The position numbers and the translations under genes were made by a program. From Alcaligenaceae bacterium (lineage in GTDB: Bacteria; Pseudomonadota; Gammaproteobacteria; Burkholderiales; Burkholderiaceae_B), in the NCBI GenBank assembly GCA_029265795.1, contig JAJUGV010000011.1, positions 1 through 49,564 on the forward strand: 49,564 bases of DNA. Direction: 5' to 3'. The stretch's first letter is position 1, and the number at the start of each line of letters is the position of its first letter. This document shows positions 31,145-40,009 of the stretch, one piece after another. Below the pieces are notes generated by a model, which saw only the letters and a list, made by a program, of their open reading frames with translations, had not been told where the DNA came from and searched no databases.

Positions 31145-31777
31145 ATGGCAGTAACCAATTGTTGGCGGCGGATGTGGGCGGTGTGGCTGACCGCATCCCT
31201 ATTTATTCTGAGTGGCTGCGCATCTACTTTGTCAGCACGGGTCACTACGTATCAACAATGGCCGGTAGGGGTTCAAGGGGAATACTATCGTATCGTGCCT
31301 GCACCCGATCAATCTGGCAATCTGCAGTTTGGCGCATTTGCCGATATGCTGCGCGCCGCAATTGGAGCAACCGGGCTGCGAGAGGTAACGGGCGGGGCCG
31401 AGGCTCGATTCGATGTCCATTTCGAATACGACAATCCGGTGCGTCAGATATGGGTGCAACGGTATGACGACCCGTTTTTTTATCCGGGTTGGCCGGCCTT
31501 CGGTGGTTATTACGGGGGGTGGGGCGGCTGGGGAGGCGGGGTGTTCTATGCGCCGCGCACGGTGCATGTACCTGTTGAGGTTTATCGCAATACGCTGACC
31601 GTCACCATTTTCGACCGGCTTGCAGATGGCAGGGAAGTCTACCGGGCCACAGCGGTGCATAGCAGCCAGAGCGATAGTCTGGATGCCGTTATGCCCTATC
31701 TGATGCAGGCGATATTCGACGGCTTTCCGGGCAATAATGGCCAGGTGAAGGAGGTGCGCTACGAATTGCCGCGATAG
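31145..31777 (+). CDS. DUF4136-like lipoprotein
   Basis: The start at 31145 has AGGAG upstream and gives 210 residues with a lipoprotein signal peptide ending in LSGC (Cys25). The rest has the look of DUF4136 outer-membrane lipoproteins (VTTYQQWP early, then alternating strands). A striking Gly/Trp/Tyr-rich stretch near residues 122-138 (GGYYGGWGGWGGG) probably forms a flexible surface loop. A longer reading to 31097 would put charged residues before the signal. Function is unknown; the gene diverges from pepN. Confidence 0.8.
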   Translation: MAVTNCWRRMWAVWLTASLFILSGCASTLSARVTTYQQWPVGVQGEYYRIVPAPDQSGNLQFGAFADMLRAAIGATGLREVTGGAEARFDVHFEYDNPVRQIWVQRYDDPFFYPGWPAFGGYYGGWGGWGGGVFYAPRTVHVPVEVYRNTLTVTIFDRLADGREVYRATAVHSSQSDSLDAVMPYLMQAIFDGFPGNNGQVKEVRYELPR

Positions 31778-31822
31778 GGTGGGGCCACCCAGATAGGCGG
31801 CCCACAATGTTGGCCGTAGCTA

Positions 31823-32185
31823 TCAGGGGTTAATCAGAAAGCTGTCGCGGCTCTTGCCTGCGGCTTCGGCTTCGGTAATCCAGCGTGGTGCCTTTCCGCG
31901 GCCGGACCAGGTAACGCCCGTTTCGGGGTTGCGGTATTTTGGGGGGACCGGGGCGCGTACTGTGCCGGAAGCAGGTTTGGCGGCACGCTTGGCAGCGCTG
32001 CGAGTACGACGATTGAATGCCTCTTCGATTTCTTCGGGGGTAATGCCATACTCACGCATGCTGCGAACGATTTCTCTGATTACCGGCATGCGTTCTTTTT
32101 TCTCCAGAGCGGCGGCTTGTTTTTGAAGGCGTTGAATTTCCTTTTCCAGTTTGCGGCGCTGGGCAGCGTAATTGGCACGAGTCAT
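31823..32185 (-). CDS. H-NS-family nucleoid protein
   Basis: From the ATG at 32185 the protein has 120 residues; a TTG at 32209 is in frame but unlikely. The N-terminal half (YAAQRRKLEKEIQRLQKQAA) is a coiled-coil oligomerisation region. The C-terminal TWSGRGKAPRWI is the AT-rich-DNA binding loop of the H-NS family. A basic linker rich in Ala, Lys and Arg joins them. It should silence AT-rich or foreign DNA. The 162-bp upstream gap is AT-rich, compatible with autoregulation. Confidence 0.92.
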   Translation of the reverse strand: MTRANYAAQRRKLEKEIQRLQKQAAALEKKERMPVIREIVRSMREYGITPEEIEEAFNRRTRSAAKRAAKPASGTVRAPVPPKYRNPETGVTWSGRGKAPRWITEAEAAGKSRDSFLINP

Positions 32186-32347
32186 ATTGTTTCCGATAAA
32201 TGGATTCAAATTGGCGGAATAACGGAATGAACCCCAATTCGTTTTTGCATGGGGAGTGAAAACAGCCGTATTCTACCGTTATGGCATTAACTTCGTGAAT
32301 GCTTTATGCCGTTTATTTGCCGAATATTGCAATTAATCAGGTGAATC

Positions 32348-33184
32348 ATGATGCAAGGCATTAATTCGTTTCCGGTTGCGGCAATCCAGATGGTGTCCAG
32401 TGCCTCCGTCGAGGCTAATCTGAACCGTGCTCAGCAGCTGGTGGAGCAAGCCGTTAGCCACGGCGCACGGCTGGTGGCGCTGCCTGAATATTTTTGCTTT
32501 ATGGGGCATCGTGATCACGATAAGTTGGGTATACAAGAAGAACCCGGAGCAGGGCGCATTCAGGACTTTTTAGCGAATCTGGCGCGGCAGTATGGAGTCT
32601 GGCTGGTGGGTGGCACGGTGCCCTTGAAAAGTGGCGACCCAACCCGCATTTATAATACGTTGCTGGTGTTCGATCCTTCGGGCAATCAGGCAGCGAGATA
32701 CGACAAAATTCATCTCTTCGGTTTCCGAAAAGGCGACGAATCCTACGACGAGGCGGTAACGATCCAGCATGGTGAACCTCGCGTGCAAACCGTCGATGCG
32801 CCCTTTGGGCGGATAGGCCTGTCCATCTGCTACGATCTGCGGTTTCCGGAACTATATAGGGCGATGGGTGAAGTCTCGCTGATTGTCGTGCCGGCAGCTT
32901 TTACCTACACCACCGGCTCGGCGCACTGGGAAATTCTGCTGCGCTCCCGGGCCATTGAAAATCAGTGCTATGTGTTGGCGCCGGCTCAGGGAGGCAAGCA
33001 TGAAAACGGGCGGCGAACCTGGGGCCACACGATGCTGATCGACCCCTGGGGAAAAATCGTATCGTGCATACCCGAGGGTGAAGGGTGCGCCGCCGGAAAT
33101 CTCGACCTGGCCCATATGGAAGAAATCCGGCTATCCTTGCCTGCTCTCAAGCATCGCAGGGGGAGTCTCGCCCAGACATGCTGA
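32348..33184 (+). CDS. Carbon-nitrogen hydrolase (Nit1/deaminated glutathione amidase-like)
   Basis: The 278-residue nitrilase-superfamily enzyme has the Glu47-Lys120-Cys161 catalytic triad, seen in LPEYFC, YDKIHLF and LSICYDLRFPE. The protein's length and these blocks fit the Nit1/NitA group, which hydrolyses deaminated glutathione, though omega-amidase activity cannot be excluded. AGGTG precedes the ATG. It is 55 bp upstream of tldD and probably co-transcribed. Confidence 0.85.
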   Translation: MMQGINSFPVAAIQMVSSASVEANLNRAQQLVEQAVSHGARLVALPEYFCFMGHRDHDKLGIQEEPGAGRIQDFLANLARQYGVWLVGGTVPLKSGDPTRIYNTLLVFDPSGNQAARYDKIHLFGFRKGDESYDEAVTIQHGEPRVQTVDAPFGRIGLSICYDLRFPELYRAMGEVSLIVVPAAFTYTTGSAHWEILLRSRAIENQCYVLAPAQGGKHENGRRTWGHTMLIDPWGKIVSCIPEGEGCAAGNLDLAHMEEIRLSLPALKHRRGSLAQTC

Positions 33185-33239
33185 GCCGGCTTAATGCCGC
33201 TCCCGAATCCTACAAATTTATTTAGAGTCAGTATCAACG

Positions 33240-34742
33240 ATGAAATCCGCTAGCTCCGCTTCCATCCCGAGCCAGAACGGGAACGCCGCTTCTGCGCAGC
33301 ACGCCTGCGATGCGTTGGCGACCGCCCGCTCTTTATTGCTTGAGCCGTGGGGGCTGACGGAAACGGATATCTCGACAGCCTTGAGTGAAATACTCACGCG
33401 CCGTATTGATTATGCTGATCTTTATTTTCAGTACACGCGCAGTGAAGGCTGGAGTCTGGAAGAGGGCATCGTCAAAACCGGCAGCTTTTCGATTGAGCAG
33501 GGAGTTGGTGTTCGAGCCATCAGTGGTGAGAAAACTGCTTTTGCCTATTCGGATTCGCTGTCCGCTGATGCATTGCTGTCTTCGGCCCGTGCGGTGCGTA
33601 GTATTGGCGGACGCGGGGCCGGCCGACTTAAGGTCGCTTCACCATCTATTCAGCCGCCTCACACTTTGTACTCACCACTAGATCCGGTGGCTTCGTTAGA
33701 CTCGGCCCAGAAGGTCAAGTTGCTTGAAAAAGTGGAAGCCATGGCCCGGGCTGCGGATCCCCGCATCATTCAGGTTATGGCGGGGCTGGGTGCCGAGTAC
33801 GACGTTATTTTGGTGGCGGGAAGTGACGGCCGTCTCGTCGCGGATGTCCGTCCGCTTGTACGCATGTCTTTGACCGTCATCGCGGAACACGCCGGTCGTC
33901 GTGAGATGGGCCACGCGGGCGGCGGGGGGCGCAGCGGGCTCGAATACTTCAGCGATGAAATCCTGCGCTCGTATGCCGAACGTGCCGCTCACGAAGCATT
34001 GACGAATCTCGAGGCGCAGCCGGCTCCCGCCGGTGAAATGACCGTAGTGCTCGGCGCGGGCTGGCCCGGCATCCTTCTACACGAAGCCGTCGGGCATGGG
34101 CTGGAAGGAGATTTCAACCGGAAGGGCTCCAGCGTTTTCACAGGTCGCATTGGCGAGCGCGTGGCCTCACCGGGCGTTACGGTGGTCGACGACGGCACAC
34201 TCGCAGGCCGGCGTGGCTCGTTGAACGTCGATGACGAGGGCACACCGACTCAATCTAATGTGTTGATCGAAGACGGTATTCTTCGCGGCTACATGCAGGA
34301 TACGATGAACGCCAGGCTGATGAAGCAATCCGTCACCGGTAACGGGCGCCGCGAGTCTTATGCTCATCTGCCCATGCCGCGTATGACCAACACGTATATG
34401 CTGGCCGGCTCGACCCCGCCCGAAGAAATCATCGCATCAGTCAAGAATGGCCTGTATGCCGTGAATTTCGGTGGCGGGCAGGTCGATATCACCAGCGGCA
34501 AATTCGTGTTTTCGGCCTCAGAAGCCTATCTGATTGAGAATGGCAAGGTAACGGCACCGGTAAAGGGAGCCACCTTGATAGGAAATGGCTTAGACGCCAT
34601 GAATCGCGTCAGCCTTATAGGCAATGATATGAGCCTGGATTCTGGTGTGGGCACTTGCGGCAAGGATGGCCAAAGTGTTCCAGTCGGTGTCGGGATGCCC
34701 ACTTTGCGCATGGATGGGTTGACGGTCGGCGGTACGGCCTAA
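33240..34742 (+). CDS. tldD: Metalloprotease TldD
   Basis: The 500-residue protein is the TldD subunit of the TldD/TldE (PmbA) protease that degrades unfolded peptides and matures microcin-like peptides. The zinc motif HEAVGH is at 281-286. The substrate-channel region follows, with [17 protein letters not shown]. Its partner tldE/pmbA is not in this window. The first 20 residues are Ser/Ala/Asn rich and poorly conserved. Confidence 0.94.
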   Translation: MKSASSASIPSQNGNAASAQHACDALATARSLLLEPWGLTETDISTALSEILTRRIDYADLYFQYTRSEGWSLEEGIVKTGSFSIEQGVGVRAISGEKTAFAYSDSLSADALLSSARAVRSIGGRGAGRLKVASPSIQPPHTLYSPLDPVASLDSAQKVKLLEKVEAMARAADPRIIQVMAGLGAEYDVILVAGSDGRLVADVRPLVRMSLTVIAEHAGRREMGHAGGGGRSGLEYFSDEILRSYAERAAHEALTNLEAQPAPAGEMTVVLGAGWPGILLHEAVGHGLEGDFNRKGSSVFTGRIGERVASPGVTVVDDGTLAGRRGSLNVDDEGTPTQSNVLIEDGILRGYMQDTMNARLMKQSVTGNGRRESYAHLPMPRMTNTYMLAGSTPPEEIIASVKNGLYAVNFGGGQVDITSGKFVFSASEAYLIENGKVTAPVKGATLIGNGLDAMNRVSLIGNDMSLDSGVGTCGKDGQSVPVGVGMPTLRMDGLTVGGTA

Positions 34743-34819
34743 TACCATTTAACTTCAAACAAGGATAATTCGTGCACGAGCGATTCTTGCACTCCTTGCA
34801 GTTTCACTTTTTCGGGTAA

Positions 34820-35362
34820 ATGATGGTTTCTAAGGATTCCGCGCCTCATTACGACCTGCGCATCTTGCGGGCGTTGCGGCGTATCACTCGCGCCATTGCG
34901 CTTCATTCCCGTCAACTCGCCGCATATAGCAACATTACGGCACCGCAGCTGGTGTGCTTGCGCGCCGTTGCCGAGAACGGGCCGCTCACCACTACCGCTA
35001 TCAGTCGCGAGATCCACGTCAGTCCAAGTACTGTGGTGGGCATCCTCGACCGCCTCGAAGACAAGGGTTGGGTACTCCGCGAGCGTAGCCGCGAAGATCG
35101 TCGTATTGTCATGGTGTCCGCCACCGAATCAGGTCGCGATCTGGTGCGTGATACACCGTCACCGTTACAGCAGAAATTGGCCGAGGCGCTCAACGAATTA
35201 CCCGAGCTCGAACAGGCGACCATCACGCTTTCTCTTGAGCGTATCGTTGCGCTGATGGAGTCCAGCGATTCTGTCGAATCTGCAGCACCGGAGCCGACCT
35301 CTCCCATGCTTGATGTTCCTGTGGGAGACGGCGCACAGCCGGAATCGGGCATCGCGGTTTGA
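34820..35362 (+). CDS. MarR-family transcriptional regulator (EctR-like group)
   Basis: The 180-residue protein has a winged-helix domain (about 35-120): SPSTVVGILDRLEDKGWV is the recognition helix and REDRRIVMVSATESG the wing. The N-terminal YDLRILRALRRITRAIALHS and the PQLVCL block resemble MarR proteins found next to ectoine synthesis genes (EctR group); I judge this from memory. About 28 C-terminal residues (SAAPEPTSPM...) are Pro/Ala/Ser rich and probably disordered. It lies 52 bp before the EctB-like gene on the same strand and may control it and the facing ehu genes. Two adjacent ATGs (34820, 34823) are possible starts. Confidence 0.85.
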   Translation: MMVSKDSAPHYDLRILRALRRITRAIALHSRQLAAYSNITAPQLVCLRAVAENGPLTTTAISREIHVSPSTVVGILDRLEDKGWVLRERSREDRRIVMVSATESGRDLVRDTPSPLQQKLAEALNELPELEQATITLSLERIVALMESSDSVESAAPEPTSPMLDVPVGDGAQPESGIAV

Positions 35363-35414
35363 CGGGGGCGGCGACTCAAACCCCAGGTAATAATACCTGC
35401 AAGGGGAGTAGACC

Positions 35415-36659
35415 GTGTTAGAACCACGCATACTGGAACGCGTGCAGTCCCAGGTCAGAGACTTTGCGCCTTCCGCCGACGCGAGTCTCTTTACACGCGC
35501 CCATGGCTCTATGCTGGCGGATGCCTGCGGCCGCCAGTACATCGATTTCAGCAGTGCTGCCGGCGCGCTGAATTACGGGCACGATAACCCCCTATTGATG
35601 CAGATGTTGCGCCGCAGCCTGCAGGACGAAGGCGCCGTTCCGGACCCGGGCAGGGCGCTTGAGCGCTTCCGGGCGGCGGTCGATGGCTATCTGCTGAAGC
35701 CGCGCGGTTGGGATTACGCGGTTCACTATACCGGCACGACGGCCGCCGCCGCTGTCGAAGCCGCACTTAAGATTGCCCGTCAGGCAACCGGCCGGCGCAA
35801 TGTAGTGTCTTTCACCCGCTGCGATTCCTTTCGTTCCGACTCACCGGCCGCTGTCGCGTGGGCGACATGCACGGGTATCGGTGACACGCTCTTCATGCCC
35901 TATGACGGCAGTTTCGGTCCAGATGTCGATACCATGGCGTATCTCGAGCGTCAGCTCGATATGTGCCGTCGTTCCGATGAGAAGCCGGCTGCGGTTGTAG
36001 TGGAAACCGTGCTTGGAGAAGGGGGCATCGATGTTCTGAGCTGGCGCTGGCTGCGTGATCTCGAAATCTTGTGCCAGCGACACGGTATGTTGCTGATCAT
36101 GGACGAAACCATCGTCGGCTGTGGTCGAACCGGGCGCTTCTTCAGTTTCGAGGCATCCGGTGTGCGTGCTGACATGATTACGCTATCGCGGTCGCTGTCC
36201 GGTTTTGGCCTGCCTATGTCAGTGCTACTGTGTAAACCTGACCTGCCCGCACCGAATCACCTTGCCCGGCAACCGGGTTACGAGGGGGCGGGGCTGGCTC
36301 TGCTGACCGCCGAGCATGTTCTTGAAGCTTATTGGTCTGATGATAGCTTTGCCGTGCATGTCCGTCGCAAAGAGCGCCTGGTGCGGGACTGGCTCGAAAC
36401 CCTGGTGCAAGGCTACGCACATCTTGGTCTGGGCGTGCGGGGTCGGGGGTTGATCCAGGGTTTGGTCACGCCGGCCCGCCTTGGTTTGGCTACTGAAATT
36501 GCCGGCGCAGCACTAAGTTGCGGGCTAGTCACGCTCACCACAGGGTCGCGGGACGAGGTGCTGAAAATCCAGCCGGCTCTCACTATCGACAAGGACTTGC
36601 TGATGCAAGGCCTGGAAGTGCTCGATCGCTCCGTCACGAGTGTGCTGGAAAGCCGCTGA
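35415..36659 (+). CDS. EctB-like class III aminotransferase homologue, PLP lysine replaced (probable pseudoenzyme)
   Basis: The 414-residue protein aligns along its length with diaminobutyrate aminotransferase EctB: LNYGHDNP (52-59), LKPRGWDYAVH (94-104), ETVLGEGGIDV, CGRTGRFFSFE (236-246), SLSGFGLP and EAYWSDDSF. In class III enzymes the Schiff-base lysine lies in S-K-S-L-S-G. Here the residue is Arg259 (codon CGG, 36189-36191). Other cofactor sites are also changed: GPTGTNA is GTTAAAA (107-113), the aromatic-His stacking site is RCDSFRSD, and the TFRGNN phosphate site is RQPGYEG. Only Asp230, which holds the PLP ring nitrogen, remains. There are no frameshifts. The start is GTG with AGGGGAG upstream. 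It cannot be an ordinary transaminase. Confidence 0.88.
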   Translation: MLEPRILERVQSQVRDFAPSADASLFTRAHGSMLADACGRQYIDFSSAAGALNYGHDNPLLMQMLRRSLQDEGAVPDPGRALERFRAAVDGYLLKPRGWDYAVHYTGTTAAAAVEAALKIARQATGRRNVVSFTRCDSFRSDSPAAVAWATCTGIGDTLFMPYDGSFGPDVDTMAYLERQLDMCRRSDEKPAAVVVETVLGEGGIDVLSWRWLRDLEILCQRHGMLLIMDETIVGCGRTGRFFSFEASGVRADMITLSRSLSGFGLPMSVLLCKPDLPAPNHLARQPGYEGAGLALLTAEHVLEAYWSDDSFAVHVRRKERLVRDWLETLVQGYAHLGLGVRGRGLIQGLVTPARLGLATEIAGAALSCGLVTLTTGSRDEVLKIQPALTIDKDLLMQGLEVLDRSVTSVLESR

Positions 36660-36673
36660 TACCGGCTTTCCAG
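36645..36673. terminator. Perfect hairpin spanning the stop codon of the EctB-like gene
   Basis: An 11-bp perfect inverted repeat (36645-36655 and 36663-36673) with a 7-nt loop that includes the TGA stop. It lies between the convergent EctB-like and ehuA genes. No T-run follows on either strand, so it is a terminator-like structure at best and may serve both directions. Confidence 0.45.
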
Positions 36674-36697
36674 GCTTATACGGTATTGCCCGCCGGC

Positions 36698-37519
36698 CTA
36701 CGCAGTGTTCAAGAAGTTCTTCAGGAAATCCTGAGTCCGCTCTTCTGCGGGTGCGCCAAATATCTGCTCCGGTGGGCCCTGCTCGACGATTCGACCCTTA
36801 TCAAAAAAGCAGACTCTGTCTGAGATTCGCTTGGCGAACTGCATTTCATGCGTCACCAGCAGCATGGTCAGGTCATGTTCTTCCGCCAGACGCTGAATGA
36901 CGCTGAGCACTTCACCGACGAGCTCGGGGTCCAGGGCCGAGGTGGGTTCGTCAAACAGCATGATATTCGGACGCATCGCGAGCGCTCGTGCGATTGCGAC
37001 CCGTTGCTGCTGGCCCCCCGACAGCTGACTGGGATATTTATCGGCCTGGTCGCTCAGCCCCACCAGGTCCAGATACTCCTCCGCGCGTTCGTTCGCCTCT
37101 TGTTTTGAGAGACCAAGCACATGGACAGGAGCTTCGGTCACATTGCGACGCACGGTCATGTGGGGAAACAGGTTGAACTGCTGAAAGACCATACCCATTT
37201 CCTTGCGCATGGTTCGCAAATGGGCTTCGCTGGCCGGCACCAGGTGGCCGTCTCGATGCTCATGCCAGAGTGGCCGTCCCGCTACGTGGATGATGCCCTC
37301 GTCAATGGTTTCAAGCGTCATCAAGATGCGTAGAACAGTGGATTTACCGGAGCCTGAAGGACCGATGATGGTGACCTTCTCACCCTTGCGGACTTCAAAA
37401 TTCAGTTCGTCCAGCACTGTGACGGGCCCGAATCGTTTCACCACTTTGTCGAAGTGGATGATGGCCTCCGGGACCTCAACCATAGGAATCGGAGCATTCC
37501 CCTTGGGGTCTTCATTCAT
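36698..37519 (-). CDS. ehuA: Ectoine/hydroxyectoine ABC transporter ATPase (EhuA-like)
   Basis: The 273-residue polar-amino-acid-family ATPase has Walker A (GPSGSGKST) at 53-61, signature LSGGQQQR at 166-173 and Walker B (IMLFDEP) around 186-192. A longer loop with [14 protein letters not shown] (near 91-104) is typical of EhuA. It would drive ectoine uptake with EhuCD. The ATG overlaps the ehuD stop (ATGA at 37516-37519). General amino-acid transport remains an alternative. Confidence 0.82.
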   Translation of the reverse strand: MNEDPKGNAPIPMVEVPEAIIHFDKVVKRFGPVTVLDELNFEVRKGEKVTIIGPSGSGKSTVLRILMTLETIDEGIIHVAGRPLWHEHRDGHLVPASEAHLRTMRKEMGMVFQQFNLFPHMTVRRNVTEAPVHVLGLSKQEANERAEEYLDLVGLSDQADKYPSQLSGGQQQRVAIARALAMRPNIMLFDEPTSALDPELVGEVLSVIQRLAEEHDLTMLLVTHEMQFAKRISDRVCFFDKGRIVEQGPPEQIFGAPAEERTQDFLKNFLNTA

Positions 37520-38208
37520 TTCAGTGGAAATCCTTGTTTTGGTAACCGCGCATCCAGGTAGCGTATGAGCGCGGCAGCCACCAGGGTGAGAATCAGATAG
37601 ATGAGGCCCACCATGGATAGGGGTATCAGGTAGTTGAAAGTGCGGTCGCCAATAATCTTGGCCACATTGAGCATTTCAAGTACGGCTACCACGGACAGTA
37701 GCGGCACATCTTTCATGATGGACACGAGATAGTTGCCAAGCGCTGGGATAATGCGCGGTATGGCCTGCGGCAGGATGATCACCATAAAGCTGCGCTTCGG
37801 TGAGAGATCCAATGCCCGGGCAGCCTCGTGCTGGCCTAGGGGCACAGACTCCAGTCCGGCCCGATATACCTCCGACACGTACGCACTGTACTGCAGACCC
37901 AGAGCCAGGGCACCGGTCATGAAGGCGGGCAGCACGATTCCATATTCCGGCAACACGTAATACAGGAAAAATAGTTGCACGAGCAACGGCGTATCGCGGA
38001 TGAACTCAGTGATGAGCCGTGCCGGCCAAGCTATCAACTTGAAGGGCGAGGCCTTAAGCCCCGCCAGGACCAGTCCAAGCACCAGCGCGATGAAGAAACC
38101 GACTACGGTCGCCTGCAATGTGACAACCAGACCCTTCATCAAAATCGGCAGTATTGATAGGGCGAAGGCCCAGTGACTGGACGTATCCCATGCAATGCCT
38201 AGCAGCAT
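37516..38208 (-). CDS. ehuD: Ectoine/hydroxyectoine ABC transporter permease (EhuD-like)
   Basis: The 230-residue permease of the HisM/GlnP family has about five helices and the EAA loop [25 protein letters not shown]. Blocks such as [23 protein letters not shown] and [22 protein letters not shown] agree with EhuD proteins as I recall them. It is 1 bp after the second permease gene and coupled to ehuA. Confidence 0.8.
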   Translation of the reverse strand: MLLGIAWDTSSHWAFALSILPILMKGLVVTLQATVVGFFIALVLGLVLAGLKASPFKLIAWPARLITEFIRDTPLLVQLFFLYYVLPEYGIVLPAFMTGALALGLQYSAYVSEVYRAGLESVPLGQHEAARALDLSPKRSFMVIILPQAIPRIIPALGNYLVSIMKDVPLLSVVAVLEMLNVAKIIGDRTFNYLIPLSMVGLIYLILTLVAAALIRYLDARLPKQGFPLK

Positions 38209-38209
38209 G

Positions 38210-38881
38210 TCAGGACCTCCCTGCGCGCCAGCGCCCGACGGAACGTTCCAGCAGCATCATAAGCGCCGCAAGGACCAAGGCCATGCCAAAATACATAAAT
38301 AGCAACAACGTATATACAGTGGTGCTGTCTTGGGTGAAGTTGCGAATCTGCTCGGCCCGGAAGGTCATGTCGCCAAGGCTGATCAGCGACACCAATGCAG
38401 TGTCCTTGAGATTCTGCACGGCGAGATTCCCGAAACTGGGCAACATTTCAGGGATAGCCTGCGGCAGAGATATTCTCCAGAGTGTCTGCCTGGGGGTGAA
38501 GTCCAGCGCTTTGGCCGCTTCATGCTGGCTGAGCGGAACGGCCTGTATGGCGCCGCGGACGACTTCCGCCCCATAGGCGCCGATATTCAGACTGAGGGCC
38601 AACGTTCCCGCAACCATGGGGGGGAGCCGCCAATCCATGCCTAGCAGCTGCCCTACAAGGGGTAGGGCGAAATACAGCCAGAATAGCTGCACCAACAATG
38701 ATGTGCCGCGAAAGATCTCGATCATGGCCACTGAAAGGCCTTTCAGCAGCCAATTGTGCGAGATCCTTCCTAGACCAAAGGCAAATGCGAAAAAGCCGCC
38801 CAGTAATGTGGAATAAAAGGTGAGCTGGGCGGTGACCCAGGCGCCTTCCAGCAGGGGCGGCACATAAGACAGCCAGTGCAT
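38210..38881 (-). CDS. ehuC: Ectoine/hydroxyectoine ABC transporter permease (EhuC-like)
   Basis: The 223-residue permease is the heterodimer partner of EhuD. The EAA loop QHEAAKALDFTPRQTLWRISLPQAI and the following KDTALVSLISLGDMTFRAEQIR are characteristic of EhuC. It begins 7 bp after the binding-protein gene, giving the order B-C-D-A. Confidence 0.8.
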   Translation of the reverse strand: MHWLSYVPPLLEGAWVTAQLTFYSTLLGGFFAFAFGLGRISHNWLLKGLSVAMIEIFRGTSLLVQLFWLYFALPLVGQLLGMDWRLPPMVAGTLALSLNIGAYGAEVVRGAIQAVPLSQHEAAKALDFTPRQTLWRISLPQAIPEMLPSFGNLAVQNLKDTALVSLISLGDMTFRAEQIRNFTQDSTTVYTLLLFMYFGMALVLAALMMLLERSVGRWRAGRS

Positions 38882-38888
38882 TACGTGA

Positions 38889-39749
38889 TTAACCGGCGCA
38901 GAGCTGTTCGGTGGTGCGGCTGGTGGATTCGCTGGCGTCGGTGTCGCTAAAGCCGTAAGTGCTCAAAATTTGCTTCCATTCGTCGGTTTGCTTGAATTTG
39001 GCTAATTCCTCGCTGACTGCGTCACGCAAATCTTGGGAATCCAGACTGAACGTGAACCCTCCCCAGCTGCGCACGGGCTCACCGTTAATGATCGGGTCGG
39101 TAAAGTTCGCCGCGGCTTCCACGCGATTGCTTTGCTTGGCAAGTTCGCTGACAGTCAGACTGGTGGCGGCGTAGGCAGCGGCCCGGCCGGTGGAAACGGT
39201 GGAGATGGCGTCCGCATTATTGGAGATGGTCACCATGCGGTCTTCTGAAACCCCTAGCGCTTGCAGCATCTCCAGTTGATCAGCGCCTGCCATGATGGCG
39301 ACCTTGTGATCGGAGTCGGCAAAATCCTGATAACTATGCAGATCTTGTGGGTTACCGGACGCAACTAGAAGGCCTTCCCCATAGGAGGTGTTGGGTTCCG
39401 AAAATAGCACCTGTTTGCAACGCTCTGGCAGTATGGCCATTTCTGCAGCGACCATATCGAAGTGGTCGGCACGCAGGCCGGGAATCAAAGAGCTAAAGCT
39501 GGTGGTGATCCATTCGATCTTGTCGATGCCCAGCCGCTTCATGATCTCGCGTGCCACATCGGGCCCGGCACCTTTTGCCTGCCCGTTCAAGTCGACATAG
39601 CCGTAGGGGATTTCGTTGGCCACTGCAATGCGAATCTGCCCTCGCTCTTTGATCTGTTCGAATGTTGCGGCCTGCGTCGCGGCCAACGGGGTGCAGATTG
39701 CCAGACCAAAGGCGAGGTTCAAGGCTAGGCGGAATCGTCGTAGAGGCAT
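38889..39749 (-). CDS. ehuB: Ectoine/hydroxyectoine-binding protein (EhuB-like)
   Basis: The start at 39749 has AGGAG upstream and yields 286 residues beginning with a Sec signal peptide (cleavage near ATQA-ATF). The longer reading to 39896 is not credible. The mature protein is an SBP_bac_3 fold with NEIPYGYVDLNGQ, SFSSLIPGLRADHFDMVAAEM and ILPERCKQVLFSEP, closely like EhuB, and ends in LCAG. EhuB binds ectoines through a cage of aromatic residues; which residues do so here needs a structural comparison. First gene of the four-gene importer. Confidence 0.8.
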   Translation of the reverse strand: MPLRRFRLALNLAFGLAICTPLAATQAATFEQIKERGQIRIAVANEIPYGYVDLNGQAKGAGPDVAREIMKRLGIDKIEWITTSFSSLIPGLRADHFDMVAAEMAILPERCKQVLFSEPNTSYGEGLLVASGNPQDLHSYQDFADSDHKVAIMAGADQLEMLQALGVSEDRMVTISNNADAISTVSTGRAAAYAATSLTVSELAKQSNRVEAAANFTDPIINGEPVRSWGGFTFSLDSQDLRDAVSEELAKFKQTDEWKQILSTYGFSDTDASESTSRTTEQLCAG

Positions 39750-39972
39750 GTTCGGCTCCTGTTGTCTGTCTGTGTTGGCAAACGGTTGCCCACTGGCCGC
39801 CGCTGCCGCGTCTTCTGCTTCATGGACAATGGATCTGGCAGGACCTGGTCCGGCGAATCCTTGCCTACAGCAATCATTCCGCCAAAAATCATACACTGAA
39901 TAATTATTTCACCTCAAATTAATTTACCAAGAAGAGATGTGGTATGGATGACGACAAGCGGATATAAAAGTC

Positions 39973-40001
39973 TTGGCAGTCGACAAGCTGCGTGTTAGCA
40001 T
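39973..40001 (+). promoter_or_regulatory. Predicted sigma-70 promoter of the aroG leader
   Basis: TTGGCA at 39973-39978 and TAGCAT at 39996-40001 are separated by 17 bp, a good sigma-70 match. Transcription would start near 40008, almost at the leader-peptide ATG. A second candidate is the TATAAA at 39963-39968, which would give a short 5' untranslated region but has only a poor -35. Confidence 0.45.
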
Positions 40002-40009
40002 CATTACCT

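Noticed and set aside
39750-39896. Longer N-terminus for EhuB
   Set aside because: It would place about 49 non-signal residues before a perfect Sec signal peptide and ignores the AGGAG before the ATG at 39749.
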